Under the pieces are notes generated by a model. It made no database searches. It saw only the letters and a list, made by a program, of their open reading frames with translations, and had not been told where the DNA came from. Shown here one piece after another: positions 37,965 through 48,380 of a stretch of DNA of 64,000 nucleotides. Where the stretch lies: NCBI GenBank assembly GCA_963816795.1, contig CAWFLT010000012.1, positions 186,001 to 250,000 of the forward strand, in the 5' to 3' direction. This stretch comes from CAWFLT01 sp963816795. GTDB lineage: Bacteria > Acidobacteriota > Vicinamibacteria > Vicinamibacterales > SCN-69-37. Position 1 is the stretch's first letter; each line of letters starts with the position of its first letter. Both the position numbers and the translations under genes were made by a program.

Positions 37965-39854
37965 ATGACGAATCGAATCTCATCGATGGTCGTGATGTGT
38001 GTGCTTGGCGTGGTGTCGCTGGCGGCCGCGCAGGTGCCGCCGCCTCCTCCTCCACCGCCACCACCGCCACCAGGCGATCGTTCGGCGGCGCGTGACCTGG
38101 CGCTTTCGCCTGCGACGGGCACCGGAAGGATCAGCGGCGCCATCACACATGCGACGGACCCCAGCCGGCCGATCCGCCGCGCGCTCGTCAGCCTGTCGGG
38201 GGCGGAGCTGCGCGGTACGCGTCAAGCGATTAGCGACGACAGCGGGCGGTTCGTGTTCGGGGATCTGCCGGCGGGACGATTCACGCTCTCGGCGACCAAG
38301 CCCGGATACCTGACCACGTACTACGGCGCGACCCGATCGTGGCGCGGACCCGGCGCGCCGATCGCACTGCTCGACGGCCAGACGATGGCGGACGTCCCGC
38401 TGCGGATGCCGTGGGGCGCGGTGATCGCCGGGACCGTCACGGATGCGTATGGTGCGCCGCAGCCGAACCTCCGGGTGCAGGTCATGCAGGCGCGTATTGT
38501 CAACGGGCAGCAACGGTTCGAGTTCGCCGGACTCTTCGGCGGCGGCGGCGCCACTGACGACCGCGGCAGCTACCGGATCTTCGGCCTGCCGCCTGGGGAT
38601 TTCCTGGTCGCCGCGTCGAGCCTGGGGGCACTGAGTGCCCGACAGACGACTGCCGAGGAAATTCGCTGGGCCCAACAGCAGGGTGCCGGACGAACCGTGG
38701 GCGCGACCGTCACCGATCCGACCTCCGGCGGGCCGGAAACGGGACAGATGATGAGCTACGCCCCGGCGTACTTCGCCGGAACGTCCGACGTCTCCGCAGC
38801 GACCACCGTCTCGGTTGGCGCGGGCGAAGAGCGCACCGGTGTCGATTTCACCGTTCAGATTGTGCCCGCGGCGCGCGTCGAAGGCGTCGTCAGCCGCAGC
38901 GACCGCCAGTCCGTACAAGGGGTGCAGTTGTTCTTGTTCGCCAACTCGCGAGTCAGTTCACCCGTGCTCCTCGAGAGCCCCATCTCCAACCGTGTCGTTG
39001 TCGGCGCCGACGGCAAGTTTACGTTCCGCTCGGTGCGGCCCGGTCAGTACACGTTGACGGCACGCGGGTCGAGTCGCCCGCCGGCGCCCGGAGCGCGACC
39101 GGGGCCGCCGGTGATGGACCTGTGGGCGCTCGTCGATGTGGCGGTCACGGGGCGCGACGTCTCTGGAGTCACGGTCACGCTCGAACCCGGGCTGACGGTC
39201 AGCGGCCGGGTGGAATTCGACGGCAAGACCCTGACGCCGCCCGAACTGCCGCGGGTGAACATCAGCATGCGGGTGCCGCCCAGCGCGACCGGGGTTACGC
39301 TGGGCGTGCCCACGAGCCAGGTGACGCCGGACGGCACGTTCGCCTTTCAAGGCGTCACCCCAGGTCAGTATCTCCTGTCCGGATCGGTGCCAACGCCGCC
39401 CGGGGCGATGCCCGGCACCACGTGGCAACTGAGGAGCGCGGTCCTCAAAGGACGCGACGTCCTGGATTCACCGCTCGCGATCAGCCCTGGCGCGGACGTG
39501 TCGGACCTCGTCTTGACGTTCACCGACCAGATCGCGGAGTTGTCGGGTGCGCTCGTCGATGCCGCGGGCCGGCCGGCACCTGAGTACTACGTCTTTGTCT
39601 TCCCGACAGACAAGACGCAGTGGTATCAGGGCGCACGACGGATGCGACCACCGAGCCGGCCGTCGACCGACGGGAAGTACCGGCTTCCAGGCCTTCCGCC
39701 CGGCGAGTACTATGTCGCGGCCCTGACTGAGTTCGAGCCGTCCGACATCTATGACGCGTCGTTTCTGGAACAGCTGATTCCGGCGTCGTTCAAGATCACC
39801 CTCGCCGAAGGCGAGAAGAAGACACAAGATCTCAGGCTCGCTGGCGGAAAATGA
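37965..39854 (+). CDS. Secreted carboxypeptidase-regulatory-like protein 2 of 4
   Basis: The 629-residue intact protein has a signal peptide ending SLAAAQ, followed by a run of twelve prolines. Ig-like units follow: GRISGAITHATDPSRPIRRA with DDSGRFVFGDLPAGRFTLSA, GAVIAGTVTDAYGAPQPNLR with DDRGSYRIFGLPPGDFLVAA, RVEGVVSRSDRQSVQGVQL, and LSGALVDAAGRPAPEYYVFV. It ends LAEGEKKTQDLRLAGGK. Conserved markers such as TTYYGATRSWRGPG and GAGEERTGVDF are shared with gene 4. It is the second of four tandem paralogues. Confidence 0.85.
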   Translation: MTNRISSMVVMCVLGVVSLAAAQVPPPPPPPPPPPPGDRSAARDLALSPATGTGRISGAITHATDPSRPIRRALVSLSGAELRGTRQAISDDSGRFVFGDLPAGRFTLSATKPGYLTTYYGATRSWRGPGAPIALLDGQTMADVPLRMPWGAVIAGTVTDAYGAPQPNLRVQVMQARIVNGQQRFEFAGLFGGGGATDDRGSYRIFGLPPGDFLVAASSLGALSARQTTAEEIRWAQQQGAGRTVGATVTDPTSGGPETGQMMSYAPAYFAGTSDVSAATTVSVGAGEERTGVDFTVQIVPAARVEGVVSRSDRQSVQGVQLFLFANSRVSSPVLLESPISNRVVVGADGKFTFRSVRPGQYTLTARGSSRPPAPGARPGPPVMDLWALVDVAVTGRDVSGVTVTLEPGLTVSGRVEFDGKTLTPPELPRVNISMRVPPSATGVTLGVPTSQVTPDGTFAFQGVTPGQYLLSGSVPTPPGAMPGTTWQLRSAVLKGRDVLDSPLAISPGADVSDLVLTFTDQIAELSGALVDAAGRPAPEYYVFVFPTDKTQWYQGARRMRPPSRPSTDGKYRLPGLPPGEYYVAALTEFEPSDIYDASFLEQLIPASFKITLAEGEKKTQDLRLAGGK

Positions 39855-39870
39855 GCGTCTAACCCAGAAC

Positions 39871-41929
39871 ATGAGTCGCTCGCTCCCGCTTCGTCTCCTC
39901 CTGATCCTCGGTCTGACCGTGGTTGGCGCCACGGCGCGGCCAGCGTCCCAGCAGGGAACCCCACCGCCTGGGACCCCGCCGCCGACCGGCTCGGCCGGCG
40001 CCCCTGGCCAGCCTCAGCCGCCGGTTCGAGCCACGGGAATCATCATCGGACGGGTTCTGGATGCAGATTCCGGCGCACCAGTCGCCGGTGCGCTGGTCAT
40101 GCTGAACGGCCGCGTCGCCATCCCGGCGCCGCAACCGGTCACCGCGACGCCGGGCAGCTTCACCCCGCCGCAGCCGCCGCCTCAGATGTTCACCGATGGC
40201 CAGGGCCGGTTCGTGTTCCGCGATCTCGCGCGCGGTCCGTATGGCCTGACGGCGCGTGCGTCCGGGTACCTGACGGGCAACTATGGCCAGCGCCAGGTCA
40301 ATGGACCATCCGGAGTGTTGACCCTCGACGACAATGCGCGCAAAACGGAGGTCACGATCCGCTTGTGGCGTCAGGCGTCGATCGCCGGCGCCGTCCGCGA
40401 TGAAGCGGGCGATCCCGTCGTCAACGTGCCGGTCGGCCTGTTGCGCTCCACCGTCTCCCTCGGACGACAACAGTGGTTCCAGGCTCAGAGCGCGACGACC
40501 GACGACCGTGGCATGTTTCGCATCAGCGGACTGGCACCAGGCAACTACTACGTCTTCCTCGCCAACACGACCTCGTCGGTCCCGATGACGACCATCGACG
40601 AGTACATGAGGCCCACGTCGGGACAGGCCGCGCAGACCGCGCGCAACGAATTGATGCGTGAGCTGTCGATGGCGGGCGTTCAGATTGGCGGCGCAGGACT
40701 TCAGGTCGGCACTCAGCAGTTGCTGCAGCAAGGACAGTACGGCCGTCACTTGATGGGCCCGCCCCCGGTCGCCGGCACGCGGATGATGGTCTACCCCACC
40801 ACGTTCTATCCGAGCGCGAACACGCCGAGTCAGGCGATGAACATCACGCTGGCGACCGGGGAGGAGCGCGCCGGGGTCGATCTGCAGTTGAAGCTGTTGC
40901 CGGCGTTCAGCGTCTCGGGCACGGTGCTGGGACCGGATGGCCCGATGGCCAACATGCCGTTGCGGCTTCAGGCGGGCGGCCTCGACGAGATGGTGATTGA
41001 AGGCCGGCTGGACACGGCCGCCACAGTCTCTGATGCGTTCGGGCAGTTCACGTTCCTGGGCGTGCCGACCGGCCAGTACACGCTCCACGCGCTCCGGGTG
41101 CCGCGCGTCATGCCCCCGCCGCCTCCCCCGCCGCCGCCACCACCGTGGTGCCGCCGGCGGCGGAGTGCAGGTCGCTCCGCGCCCAGTTGTCCCGCAGACG
41201 CCAACCGATCCGACTCTCTGGGCGCGTGTTGTCGTGTCGGTCGGCGACGAGGACGTCCACAGCGTGCCGGTCCAGCTCAACGTCGGTGCCCGCCTGCGCG
41301 GGCGGGTCGACTTCCAAGGCGCCGCGTCCAGGCCCACCGCCGAGCGCCTGCAGCAACTCACGGTGAACCTGAGCGTGGCGGACAGCCGATCCTTCAACGC
41401 CGGGTTTGCGCCGGCGCGCGTGGCCGCCGACGGCACCTTCACGACGATGTCGTATCCCCCTGGCAAGTACTACCTGTCGGTCGGATCACCGGGTCCGCCC
41501 TGGTGGGTACGCTCGATCGTCGTCGGCGGGCGTGAGTCGCTGGATACGCCGATCGATCTGCAATCCGATCTGTCGAACGCGATCGTCACGTTTACCGATC
41601 AGACCAACGAGATCACCGGGACCGTGCAGCAGGCCAGTCCTGACGAAGCGCCGCCTCGCGTCGTTGTCATTCCCGTCGACTATCAGCGATCGCTCGACGA
41701 AGGGGTCTTGCCACGGCGGATGCGACAAACGAACGCCGGAGACACGGGACAGTTCGCGTTTCGCAATCTGCTGCCGGGCGACTATCTGATCGCGGCCGTC
41801 AGTGCTGACGTCGGCAACCTTGGAGAAAACGTTCAGACGTTGTCGGCCGTCGCACGGGCCGGCACGCGCGTCACGGTGACGGACGGCGGCAAGCAGTCGA
41901 TTTCGCTGACCGTGAAGGTCATCCGATGA
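39871..41929 (+). CDS. Secreted carboxypeptidase-regulatory-like protein 3 of 4, one frameshift
   Basis: A signal peptide (LILGLTVVGATARPASQQ) and a Pro/Gly-rich linker precede Ig-like units of the same plan as gene 1: GIIIGRVLDADSGAPVAGAL, GQGRFVFRDLARGPYGLTAR, ASIAGAVRDEAGDPVVNVPV, STVSLGRQQWF, and FSVSGTVLGPDGPMANMPLR. A polyproline run (PPPPPPPPPPP) marks the frame break near 41145, after which VSVGDEDVHSVPVQLNVGAR continues. It ends DGGKQSISLTVKVIR and its stop overlaps the next start (ATGA). Removing one base gives 685 residues. Gene 3 resembles gene 1 more than gene 2. Confidence 0.82.
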
Positions 41930-43885
41930 CGCATCGGCTGACCGGTCTTCTCACATTAGCCGGCACGCTGGCGCTCTCGCTGGGTCCGTTCGCTCAGGCC
42001 AGGCCGCCACAGCCGCCACCTCGGGTGCCAGCCGCACCGGCACCGCCCCGGCCCGGTCCTGCACGCGACGTCGCGCCCGCGGTCACCGGCAGCGCCTCGC
42101 TCGCTGGCGTCGTCATGACGGACGAGACGGCGCCACGCCCGGTTCGGCGAGTGGTGCTCACACTCAATGGCGGCGGTCTCCGCCAGGGCCGCCTGGCCGT
42201 GAGCGACGACGACGGCCGCTTCTCGTTCGGCGACCTCCCGCCCGGGCGGTTCAACTTGAGCGGCACCAGGCCCGGCTATGTGACGTCGTACTACGGTGCG
42301 CGCCGGCTCTGGCGCGGACCAGGCACGTCGATCGATCTGAGCGCCGGCCAGCGCATCACCGATCTGACGTTCAAGCTGCTCCGCGGTGCGGTCATCACCG
42401 GCACCGTGCGGGACCCGCAAGGACAACCGCAAGCCAACTTGCGGATTTCCGTGCTCGAGAACCGGCTCATGAATGGCGAGCTCACCTGGGCGCCAGTGGC
42501 CTCGAGCTCCAGCACGGGTCAGACGGACGATCGCGGGACCTATCGCGTCTACGGACTGCCGCCGGGCAACTACCTCGTCGGCATCGTCGGCACGCCGCTC
42601 TCGACCGCGGCGCGGATGACGAGCGACGCCGATGTCCAGTGGGCCATGCAGCAGGTGCAGGCCTCGTCACGAGCGACCTCGGCGACCTCGCCGGTCGCGG
42701 CGGCATCCACTCCAGCGCCGGAGCTCGGACCGACACTGGGATACTCGCCCCTGTATTACCCGGGCACTCCCGATCCCGCCGCGGCAGTCACCGTCACGCT
42801 GGGGCCGGCTGAAGAACGCACCGGGATCGACGTGATGATGCAGTTCGTCCCCACCGCGCGAGTCCAGGGCATCGTGACGGGCGCGGACGGGCAGCCGGTG
42901 GCCGGCGCGCAGATCGGGCTGTTTCCTCAAGGCCGCAAGATCGTCTCGGCGATGGACGGCCCGATGCGGGCGTCAACCGATCAGAGTGGCCGCTTCACGA
43001 TTCAAACCGTGCGGCCGGGCCAGTACCTGCTGATGGCGCGATCGCAGAATCGCGGCGGGGCGCCGCCGGTGCCTCGTGTCGAGGCCCTGCAAGCCGCCGG
43101 ACTGGCCGGTGTTCAATCCCCAAATCTCCAAATCCCCCAATCTACAAATTCGGATCAGTGGGGTCAGATCGAGCTCGGCGTCGCCGGCAAGGACCTCACC
43201 GACGTCGCCCTGTCGCTTCAGCCCGGGATGACGTTGTCGGGTCGAGTGGTCTTCGAAGGCGCCGCGCCACCGGATGCGGCACGGATCTCGATCAGCCTTC
43301 GCCCCGCTCCGGGCCAGTTGCAGCTCGGTGGCGCAGTTCCGAACGGACCGGCGACGTCAGCCGGCACGTTTACGCTTGCCGGTGTGACGCCCGGCTCGTA
43401 TTTGATGTCGGCCGGGCAAACCTCGTCGCCGGGTCAGCCGCCGGCTACAGGGTGGATGGTGAAATCGATCCTCGTCAAAGGACAGGAAGCTTTGGACGCG
43501 CCGTTCCAGATCGGCCCGAACGAAGTCGTCAACGACGTCGTGGTGACGTTCACGGATCAGGTCACGGAGCTGTCAGGCGCGCTGGTCGATGGCGCCGGCC
43601 AACCGGTTCCCAACCACTTTGTGCTCGTCTTTCCGACCACGCCGGCGGCGTGGATCCAGGGCTCGCGCCGCATGCGCTCGCCGAGCCGCACCGGTGAAGA
43701 CGGCCGCTACCGCTACGCCAACCTGCCGCCCAGGCGAGTACTACATGGTGGCGCTCACCGATTTCGACTCGCAGGAGCTCTACGAGCCAGGATTCCTCGA
43801 GCAGGTGGCGGCCTCTTCGTTCAAGATCACGATTGCCGAAGGCGAGAAGAAGACGCTGAACTTCAAGGTCGCCAGACAACAGTGA
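41926..43885 (+). CDS. Secreted carboxypeptidase-regulatory-like protein 4 of 4, repeat inserted in a linker, one frameshift
   Basis: The plan is that of gene 2: signal peptide, Pro-rich stretch, SLAGVVMTDETAPRPVRRVV, DDDGRFSFGDLPPGRFNLSG, TSYYGARRLWRGPG, GAVITGTVRDPQGQPQANLR, RVQGIVTGADGQPVAGAQIG and LSGALVDGAGQPVPNHFVLV. It ends IAEGEKKTLNFKVARQQ. Bases 43112-43152 encode SPNLQIPQSTNS from CCCCAAATCTCC-type words, absent from gene 2. This is a repeat copy captured in frame in a linker. The frame breaks near 43732 (NLPP/GEYYMVALTDFD); removing one base gives 652 residues. Confidence 0.82.
43112..43152. repeat. CCCCAAATCTCC word repeat inside coding sequence
   Basis: AATCCCCAAATCTCCAAATC and CCCCCAATCTACAAATT are tandem variants of one short word. 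They are AT-richer than the surrounding gene and lie in a linker of paralogue 4. Confidence 0.65.
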
Positions 43886-43900
43886 AAAGACGCTTCTGTA

Positions 43901-44027
43901 GATCAAAAGCGCACACGGAGATCACGGAGACGAAACGGAGAACACGGGGATTAGAGCCGGTTACTAATCAAACCCAAAGAACTCCGTGAGCCCCGTGCTG
44001 TCCTCCGTGAGCCCCGTGTGAGCGGCC
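43901..44027. repeat. RPT-B element (ACACGGAG words)
   Basis: The left arm (43912-43950) has CACACGGAGATCACGGAG and ACGGAGAACACGGGG. The right arm (43980-44023) has CTCCGTGAGCCCCGTG twice, separated by CTGTC. The arms are complementary. It lies between the convergent paralogue 4 and the VWA gene. Confidence 0.85.
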
Positions 44028-44041
44028 TGAGTGACGGGTGT

Positions 44042-46612
44042 CTATGCCGTTTCGAACACGCGGACGCGCCTGAGCAGAATGTCCACCATCCACAGCGCCA
44101 GCGCGGCGATGACGAGGCCGGGCCAGAGTGCGCGTCTTGCGGCACGTGAGGACTGCGGAGCCTTGCGGAGGACGTCGCTCGTCGGTGAAACGGCGCCGCC
44201 GGTTGCGTCGGCAATCGCCTTCAACGCCACCTGGTCCGGCGGCCGGAAGCGATACTCGGCCTGGAGGTCGGGCACGACGACGCGCGTTGCCTGGCCGAGC
44301 TCTGGACTGTCGAGCGTGACCGTCAGCGCCTGCTGTGCGTTCGCGACGACCTGCGCCTCGTAGAGGCCGGGCGCGATCTGGCGGGCGACCTGTTGTGCCG
44401 TGGTGCCGTCGGCGGCCCGTACGGTGATCGACGGCTTGAGCTGGTCGCGGTAATTGCCGCGGCCGTCACGCGCCTCGACCGTCACCGTGACGGGGCGCGA
44501 ATTACCGCGCACGGCGCCTTCGCGGATCTCGAGCCCGGTGCCGGCCGGATGCTGCCGCTCGAGCGCGTGGACGAGCGCCGAGAAGAACGGGCCGTAGCCG
44601 CGCCACCGCACCCAGTCGGTCGCCCACCGATCCTTCACGTCGGAGGCGAACACGGCCGTCCGTCCGAGGCCGATCGGCCAGAACGCCAGCAAGGGATCGC
44701 CGTCCTCCGTCGCAAGCAGTTGGAGGGCGTTGTCCTTCATCACCGTCGCCGTCCGGCCGCGCAGCGACGGCGCCTTCGACAGGTCGATGCCTTCGAGGAA
44801 GCCGCGGGTCTTGACGACCGGCTTCAGCGGTTTCTCGTCGAACGACGGCGTCACCGCGTTCTTCGCTTCCTTGACGAAGATCTGCGGCACTTCCTTCGCG
44901 TCCGCCACTGTGTAGCTGCGCCCCTTGCCCCACTTGGCGATATTGGTCAGCAGTTCCACGTCGGCCGCCGGACCGACGGCAATCGACGACACCGTCATCT
45001 TGGCGTCGGTCATCTTCTTGATGAGGGTTTCGTAGTCGTCTGGATACGACCGGCCGTCCGACAGCAGCACGACGTGCTTGGCGCGGGCGCGCGCGTCCTT
45101 CAGCGCGATGAACGCCTGCTCGATCGCCGGAAAGATCAGGGTGTGACCGCTCGGCTCGATGGCCGCCACCGCCTTCTTGATCGCCGCGCGGTTCTTGCCG
45201 ACGTTGCGAAGTGTGACGTCCCAGTTGAGGCCGTCGTTGAAGGTGACGACGCCGACCGAGTGCTCGTCAGCCAGGACGTCGATCGCCGCCTGGGCAGCCG
45301 CCTTGCAGAGCTCCATGACCGAGCCCGCCATGCTCCACGATTTGTCGAGCACGATGATCAGCGCGACTTCGGGCTCGTCCTTGCGCTCGAAGGTCACCGG
45401 CGTGAGCCGTTCCAGTTCGCTGTTGCGATAGCCCGCCTCGGTGCCCGGAGCGCCCTCGCCGAACACCGCTTCCCCGCCCGCGACGAGCAGCCCGCCGCCG
45501 TCCTGCTCGACCCACTCGGCGAGTGCCTTCATCGACGGCTCGGGAATCGCCGTCCGCGGCAGGTCGCTGAGAATGACGACGTCGTAGGGTTCGAAGTCGG
45601 CGAGCTTCGACGGCAGACCGGCCGGCGTGCGGGTCACCACGTCGAAGCCGGATTGGTCCAGCGCCCCCTGCAGGTACTTGGCGCTCGACGCGGCGCTTTC
45701 CACATACAGCACGCGTGGCCGGATGCGCACGGCGGCCTCGCGGGCGAGGCGGTTGTTTGGAGCGAGCGGATCGCCCGGCGCGGTGACCACCGCCTCGACC
45801 GTCTGCGATCCGGGCGAGGCGAACGTCACATCGAGTGCGACGGCCGTCGTGCCGACGTCGAGGGTGACCGGCCGGCTGGCGAGCACGGTGCCGCCGCTCC
45901 TGAACTCGACCAGCGCCGAGCCGGCCTTCTGACTGCCGATCTCGACCGTGACGGTTTCGAGCGCGCCCACCGTGAGCCGATTCGGCAAGACAATCCGATC
46001 GACCCACGTATCGCCGATGACGCGCGGCGCCATCGGCTCGACAAAGACCTGCACGCCGTCGGCGGCCAGGTGAATGGCCGCGTCGGCCGCATCGCCCACG
46101 GTCTGATGACCGTCCGAGAAGAGAAAGATCCGCGGGATGTGGCCGGGCCGAAGCTCGGCACGCGCCTGCCGCAGCGCGAGCTCGATGTCCGAAGCGCCGC
46201 GTTTGACGATCGACGCCTGACTCGACGCTGGATCGGCTGCCGCGAGCTCGCGCAGCGCCTTCGTGTCGTCGAGCACGACGACGTCTTCGCCAAACGCGAC
46301 GACGCGGGAGTGCGTGGGCGCCAACTCCTGGTTGAGGGCGTCGATTCGCGCCGCCGCATCAGCCACCGACTTGCTGGCCACGCTGTACGACGTGTCGACG
46401 ACGTAGACGACCGAGAGCCGCGACGAGCCCAGCGAGATCACGGGACGGGCCAGGGCCAGGGCCAGCGCCGCGAGCAGGGCCGATCGGACCACTGCCTGCA
46501 TCACGCGCTGCCGTGGATTGAAGTTCGTCCGGCCCCATCGGAGCGCGAGCCAGACCGCCGGTACTGCGAGCAGCAGCCAGAGCGCGCCGGGAGCCGTCAG
46601 CGACATTGCCAT
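44042..46612 (-). CDS. Large VWA-domain membrane protein (glutamine amidotransferase-like fold in the middle)
   Basis: Two hydrophobic helices at the N-terminus (WLLLAVPAVWLALRW; ALLAALALALARPV) and one near the C-terminus (ALWPGLVIAALALWMVDILL) anchor an 856-residue extracytoplasmic protein. A VWA-like domain begins LSVVYVVDTSYSVASKS. A ThuA/GATase-like segment (FEPYDVVILSDLPRTAIPEP) and a second VWA with intact MIDAS VALIIVLDKSWSMAGS follow, ending in Ig-like strands. It is the last gene of the MoxR operon, one base after its neighbour's stop. Such clusters assemble or check membrane complexes; the target is unknown. The gene is intact. Confidence 0.85.
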   Translation of the reverse strand: MAMSLTAPGALWLLLAVPAVWLALRWGRTNFNPRQRVMQAVVRSALLAALALALARPVISLGSSRLSVVYVVDTSYSVASKSVADAAARIDALNQELAPTHSRVVAFGEDVVVLDDTKALRELAAADPASSQASIVKRGASDIELALRQARAELRPGHIPRIFLFSDGHQTVGDAADAAIHLAADGVQVFVEPMAPRVIGDTWVDRIVLPNRLTVGALETVTVEIGSQKAGSALVEFRSGGTVLASRPVTLDVGTTAVALDVTFASPGSQTVEAVVTAPGDPLAPNNRLAREAAVRIRPRVLYVESAASSAKYLQGALDQSGFDVVTRTPAGLPSKLADFEPYDVVILSDLPRTAIPEPSMKALAEWVEQDGGGLLVAGGEAVFGEGAPGTEAGYRNSELERLTPVTFERKDEPEVALIIVLDKSWSMAGSVMELCKAAAQAAIDVLADEHSVGVVTFNDGLNWDVTLRNVGKNRAAIKKAVAAIEPSGHTLIFPAIEQAFIALKDARARAKHVVLLSDGRSYPDDYETLIKKMTDAKMTVSSIAVGPAADVELLTNIAKWGKGRSYTVADAKEVPQIFVKEAKNAVTPSFDEKPLKPVVKTRGFLEGIDLSKAPSLRGRTATVMKDNALQLLATEDGDPLLAFWPIGLGRTAVFASDVKDRWATDWVRWRGYGPFFSALVHALERQHPAGTGLEIREGAVRGNSRPVTVTVEARDGRGNYRDQLKPSITVRAADGTTAQQVARQIAPGLYEAQVVANAQQALTVTLDSPELGQATRVVVPDLQAEYRFRPPDQVALKAIADATGGAVSPTSDVLRKAPQSSRAARRALWPGLVIAALALWMVDILLRRVRVFETA

Positions 46613-46613
46613 C

Positions 46614-48380
46614 TCACACCGTAATCCGGCGCTGCCACGTCCACCACTCGACGGCCGCGAGCACGAACGCGAACCCGACCGCGTACATCCACCAGGGGCG
46701 GCCAGATCCCCCGCCCGCGCTCGTGGCGCGCATGGCGCTCTCCGGCAGCGACGTGCGCTGCAGGTTCGACACCGCCGGGTCGCCGACGTTGACGCCGATC
46801 ACGCCGTTCGATCCGCCCGCCTCGACTTGATAGAGCCCGGGCCGCGTCAGCCGGACCACGACCCGGTCGCCCACGCGCGAGAGCGGGAGCGGCTGTCCGT
46901 CCGGCCCGACGACGGCCGACGTGCTGCGCGGCAATTCCACGGGACCCGGCCGGCGGAGCATGCCGTACGACGGTTGCGCGAGCCACTCGAGCGCATTTCC
47001 GACCAGGACCGGGAACGCCGGCGCCAACGCCAGGTTCGAATCGCCGATCGCAAACCCCAGCACGACCGCGCGGCGGCCCTGCTCGTCGATCACCGACACG
47101 AGCGGCACGCCTCGTTCCGACGACGCGATAGAGGTCAGTCCGGGGGCTGAATAGGCATGTGCCCGTCGCACTTCGACCGTCAGCGGATCGACTCCGGCGA
47201 GCACCGGGTGAGCGCTTTCCGCGACCCATCGTGCCGCCTTTTCTTCAGACGCTGGCGGGCCGAACCACGCCGACGCCGGGGGGGCGATCACGAGCGCCGG
47301 ACGCGTCGGCGCCGCGGCCGGTGCGGTGCGATCGAAAATCGTCACGTCCTCGCGCCCCGGCCGGTAACTCGCCGTGGTGACGAACGTGACTTTGACGCCC
47401 GGATCTCGCTGGAGCAGTTCCGCCAGCGGTCCGACACCCGCCGCATCGGTCACCACCGTCACGTCGAGCACTTCGCTCCCGGCCATCCACGCGACCGCCT
47501 CGTCGTCGATCGCCAGCGCGTTCTTCGGAGCGCTGACGCGCGCGAGGAGGCGCGCACTCCCGGGCGATTGAAGCGGGACAAACTGCCGGACGACTTCGCC
47601 GGCGCCGATCGGCACCGGCTGATCGACCAGCGTCACCGACCCGCGCGCGAGCGAGACGCGAACGTCCTGCGGCGTGTCGGCATAGTTGACGATCTCGAGA
47701 TACGCCTGGGCGGACGACACACCCGACGTCGCCGCCCGGGCCGCAAACGCCGTGATCGCAACGTTGGGCGCCGGCTCATAGACGGAGTGAAGAATGACGT
47801 CGTCGGCCACTGCCGTCTGGACGCCACCGTCGGTGAAGAAATGCACGGCCTCGGTGCCCACCACGCGCGGCCACGCGGCGCCTTCTCCGCCAGACGGCGC
47901 CAGCCGATCGATCGCCGTCTCGATGAGCGCCAGGTCGGTCGTCGGTCCTTCGACAAGGCCGTCGGCAGTCGTCGCCAGGGCGACCTCTTGACCGCCCGAC
48001 GACGCCGCGAGCGCACGCGCCTGACGCACGGCACGGTTCCAACGCGTCCCGCCACCCGCCTCAGCGAGCATGGACCAGGACGAATCGAGGACGATCAGCG
48101 TCCGGCCCTGTGAGGCGGCCGCGAGCCTGGGGCCGGGCCGCGTGACGGCCAGCGCGAGCAGGATCGCGAGCGCAACGGTCGCCGCGAGCGACACCGCGCG
48201 GCGGACGCGCTCCCACCACGTGAGCTCGCGCGCCTGATCGAAGACACGGCGCCACAGAAGCAGCGACGGGACACTGACGCGCGGCGGCCGGATCTTGAGA
48301 CGGAACAGCCACACGGCGGCGGCGCCGGCCGCCGCCACCAGCAGGATCGCCTGCCAGGCCGCCATCGCGCTGAAGCTCAT
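46614..48380 (-). CDS. BatA-like N-terminal domain and VWA protein
   Basis: Of 588 residues, the first ~85 hold the two BatA/aerotolerance-type helices (AILLVAAAGAAAVWLFRLKI and SLAATVALAILLALAVTRPG) with SVPSLLLWRRVFDQ between. A VWA-like domain follows with TLIVLDSSWSMLAE. Later parts are beta-rich, and a final transmembrane helix (MYAVGFAFVLAAVEWWTWQR) leaves a short cytoplasmic tail. The start overlaps the DUF58 stop (ATGA at 48377-48380). It is in the MoxR operon and intact. Confidence 0.87.
   Translation of the reverse strand: MSFSAMAAWQAILLVAAAGAAAVWLFRLKIRPPRVSVPSLLLWRRVFDQARELTWWERVRRAVSLAATVALAILLALAVTRPGPRLAAASQGRTLIVLDSSWSMLAEAGGGTRWNRAVRQARALAASSGGQEVALATTADGLVEGPTTDLALIETAIDRLAPSGGEGAAWPRVVGTEAVHFFTDGGVQTAVADDVILHSVYEPAPNVAITAFAARAATSGVSSAQAYLEIVNYADTPQDVRVSLARGSVTLVDQPVPIGAGEVVRQFVPLQSPGSARLLARVSAPKNALAIDDEAVAWMAGSEVLDVTVVTDAAGVGPLAELLQRDPGVKVTFVTTASYRPGREDVTIFDRTAPAAAPTRPALVIAPPASAWFGPPASEEKAARWVAESAHPVLAGVDPLTVEVRRAHAYSAPGLTSIASSERGVPLVSVIDEQGRRAVVLGFAIGDSNLALAPAFPVLVGNALEWLAQPSYGMLRRPGPVELPRSTSAVVGPDGQPLPLSRVGDRVVVRLTRPGLYQVEAGGSNGVIGVNVGDPAVSNLQRTSLPESAMRATSAGGGSGRPWWMYAVGFAFVLAAVEWWTWQRRITV

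Noticed and set aside
44393..46624. A 743-codon plus-strand frame opposite the VWA gene
   Set aside because: Antisense shadow of an intact, motif-bearing gene; composition is His/Arg-rich without any family signal.
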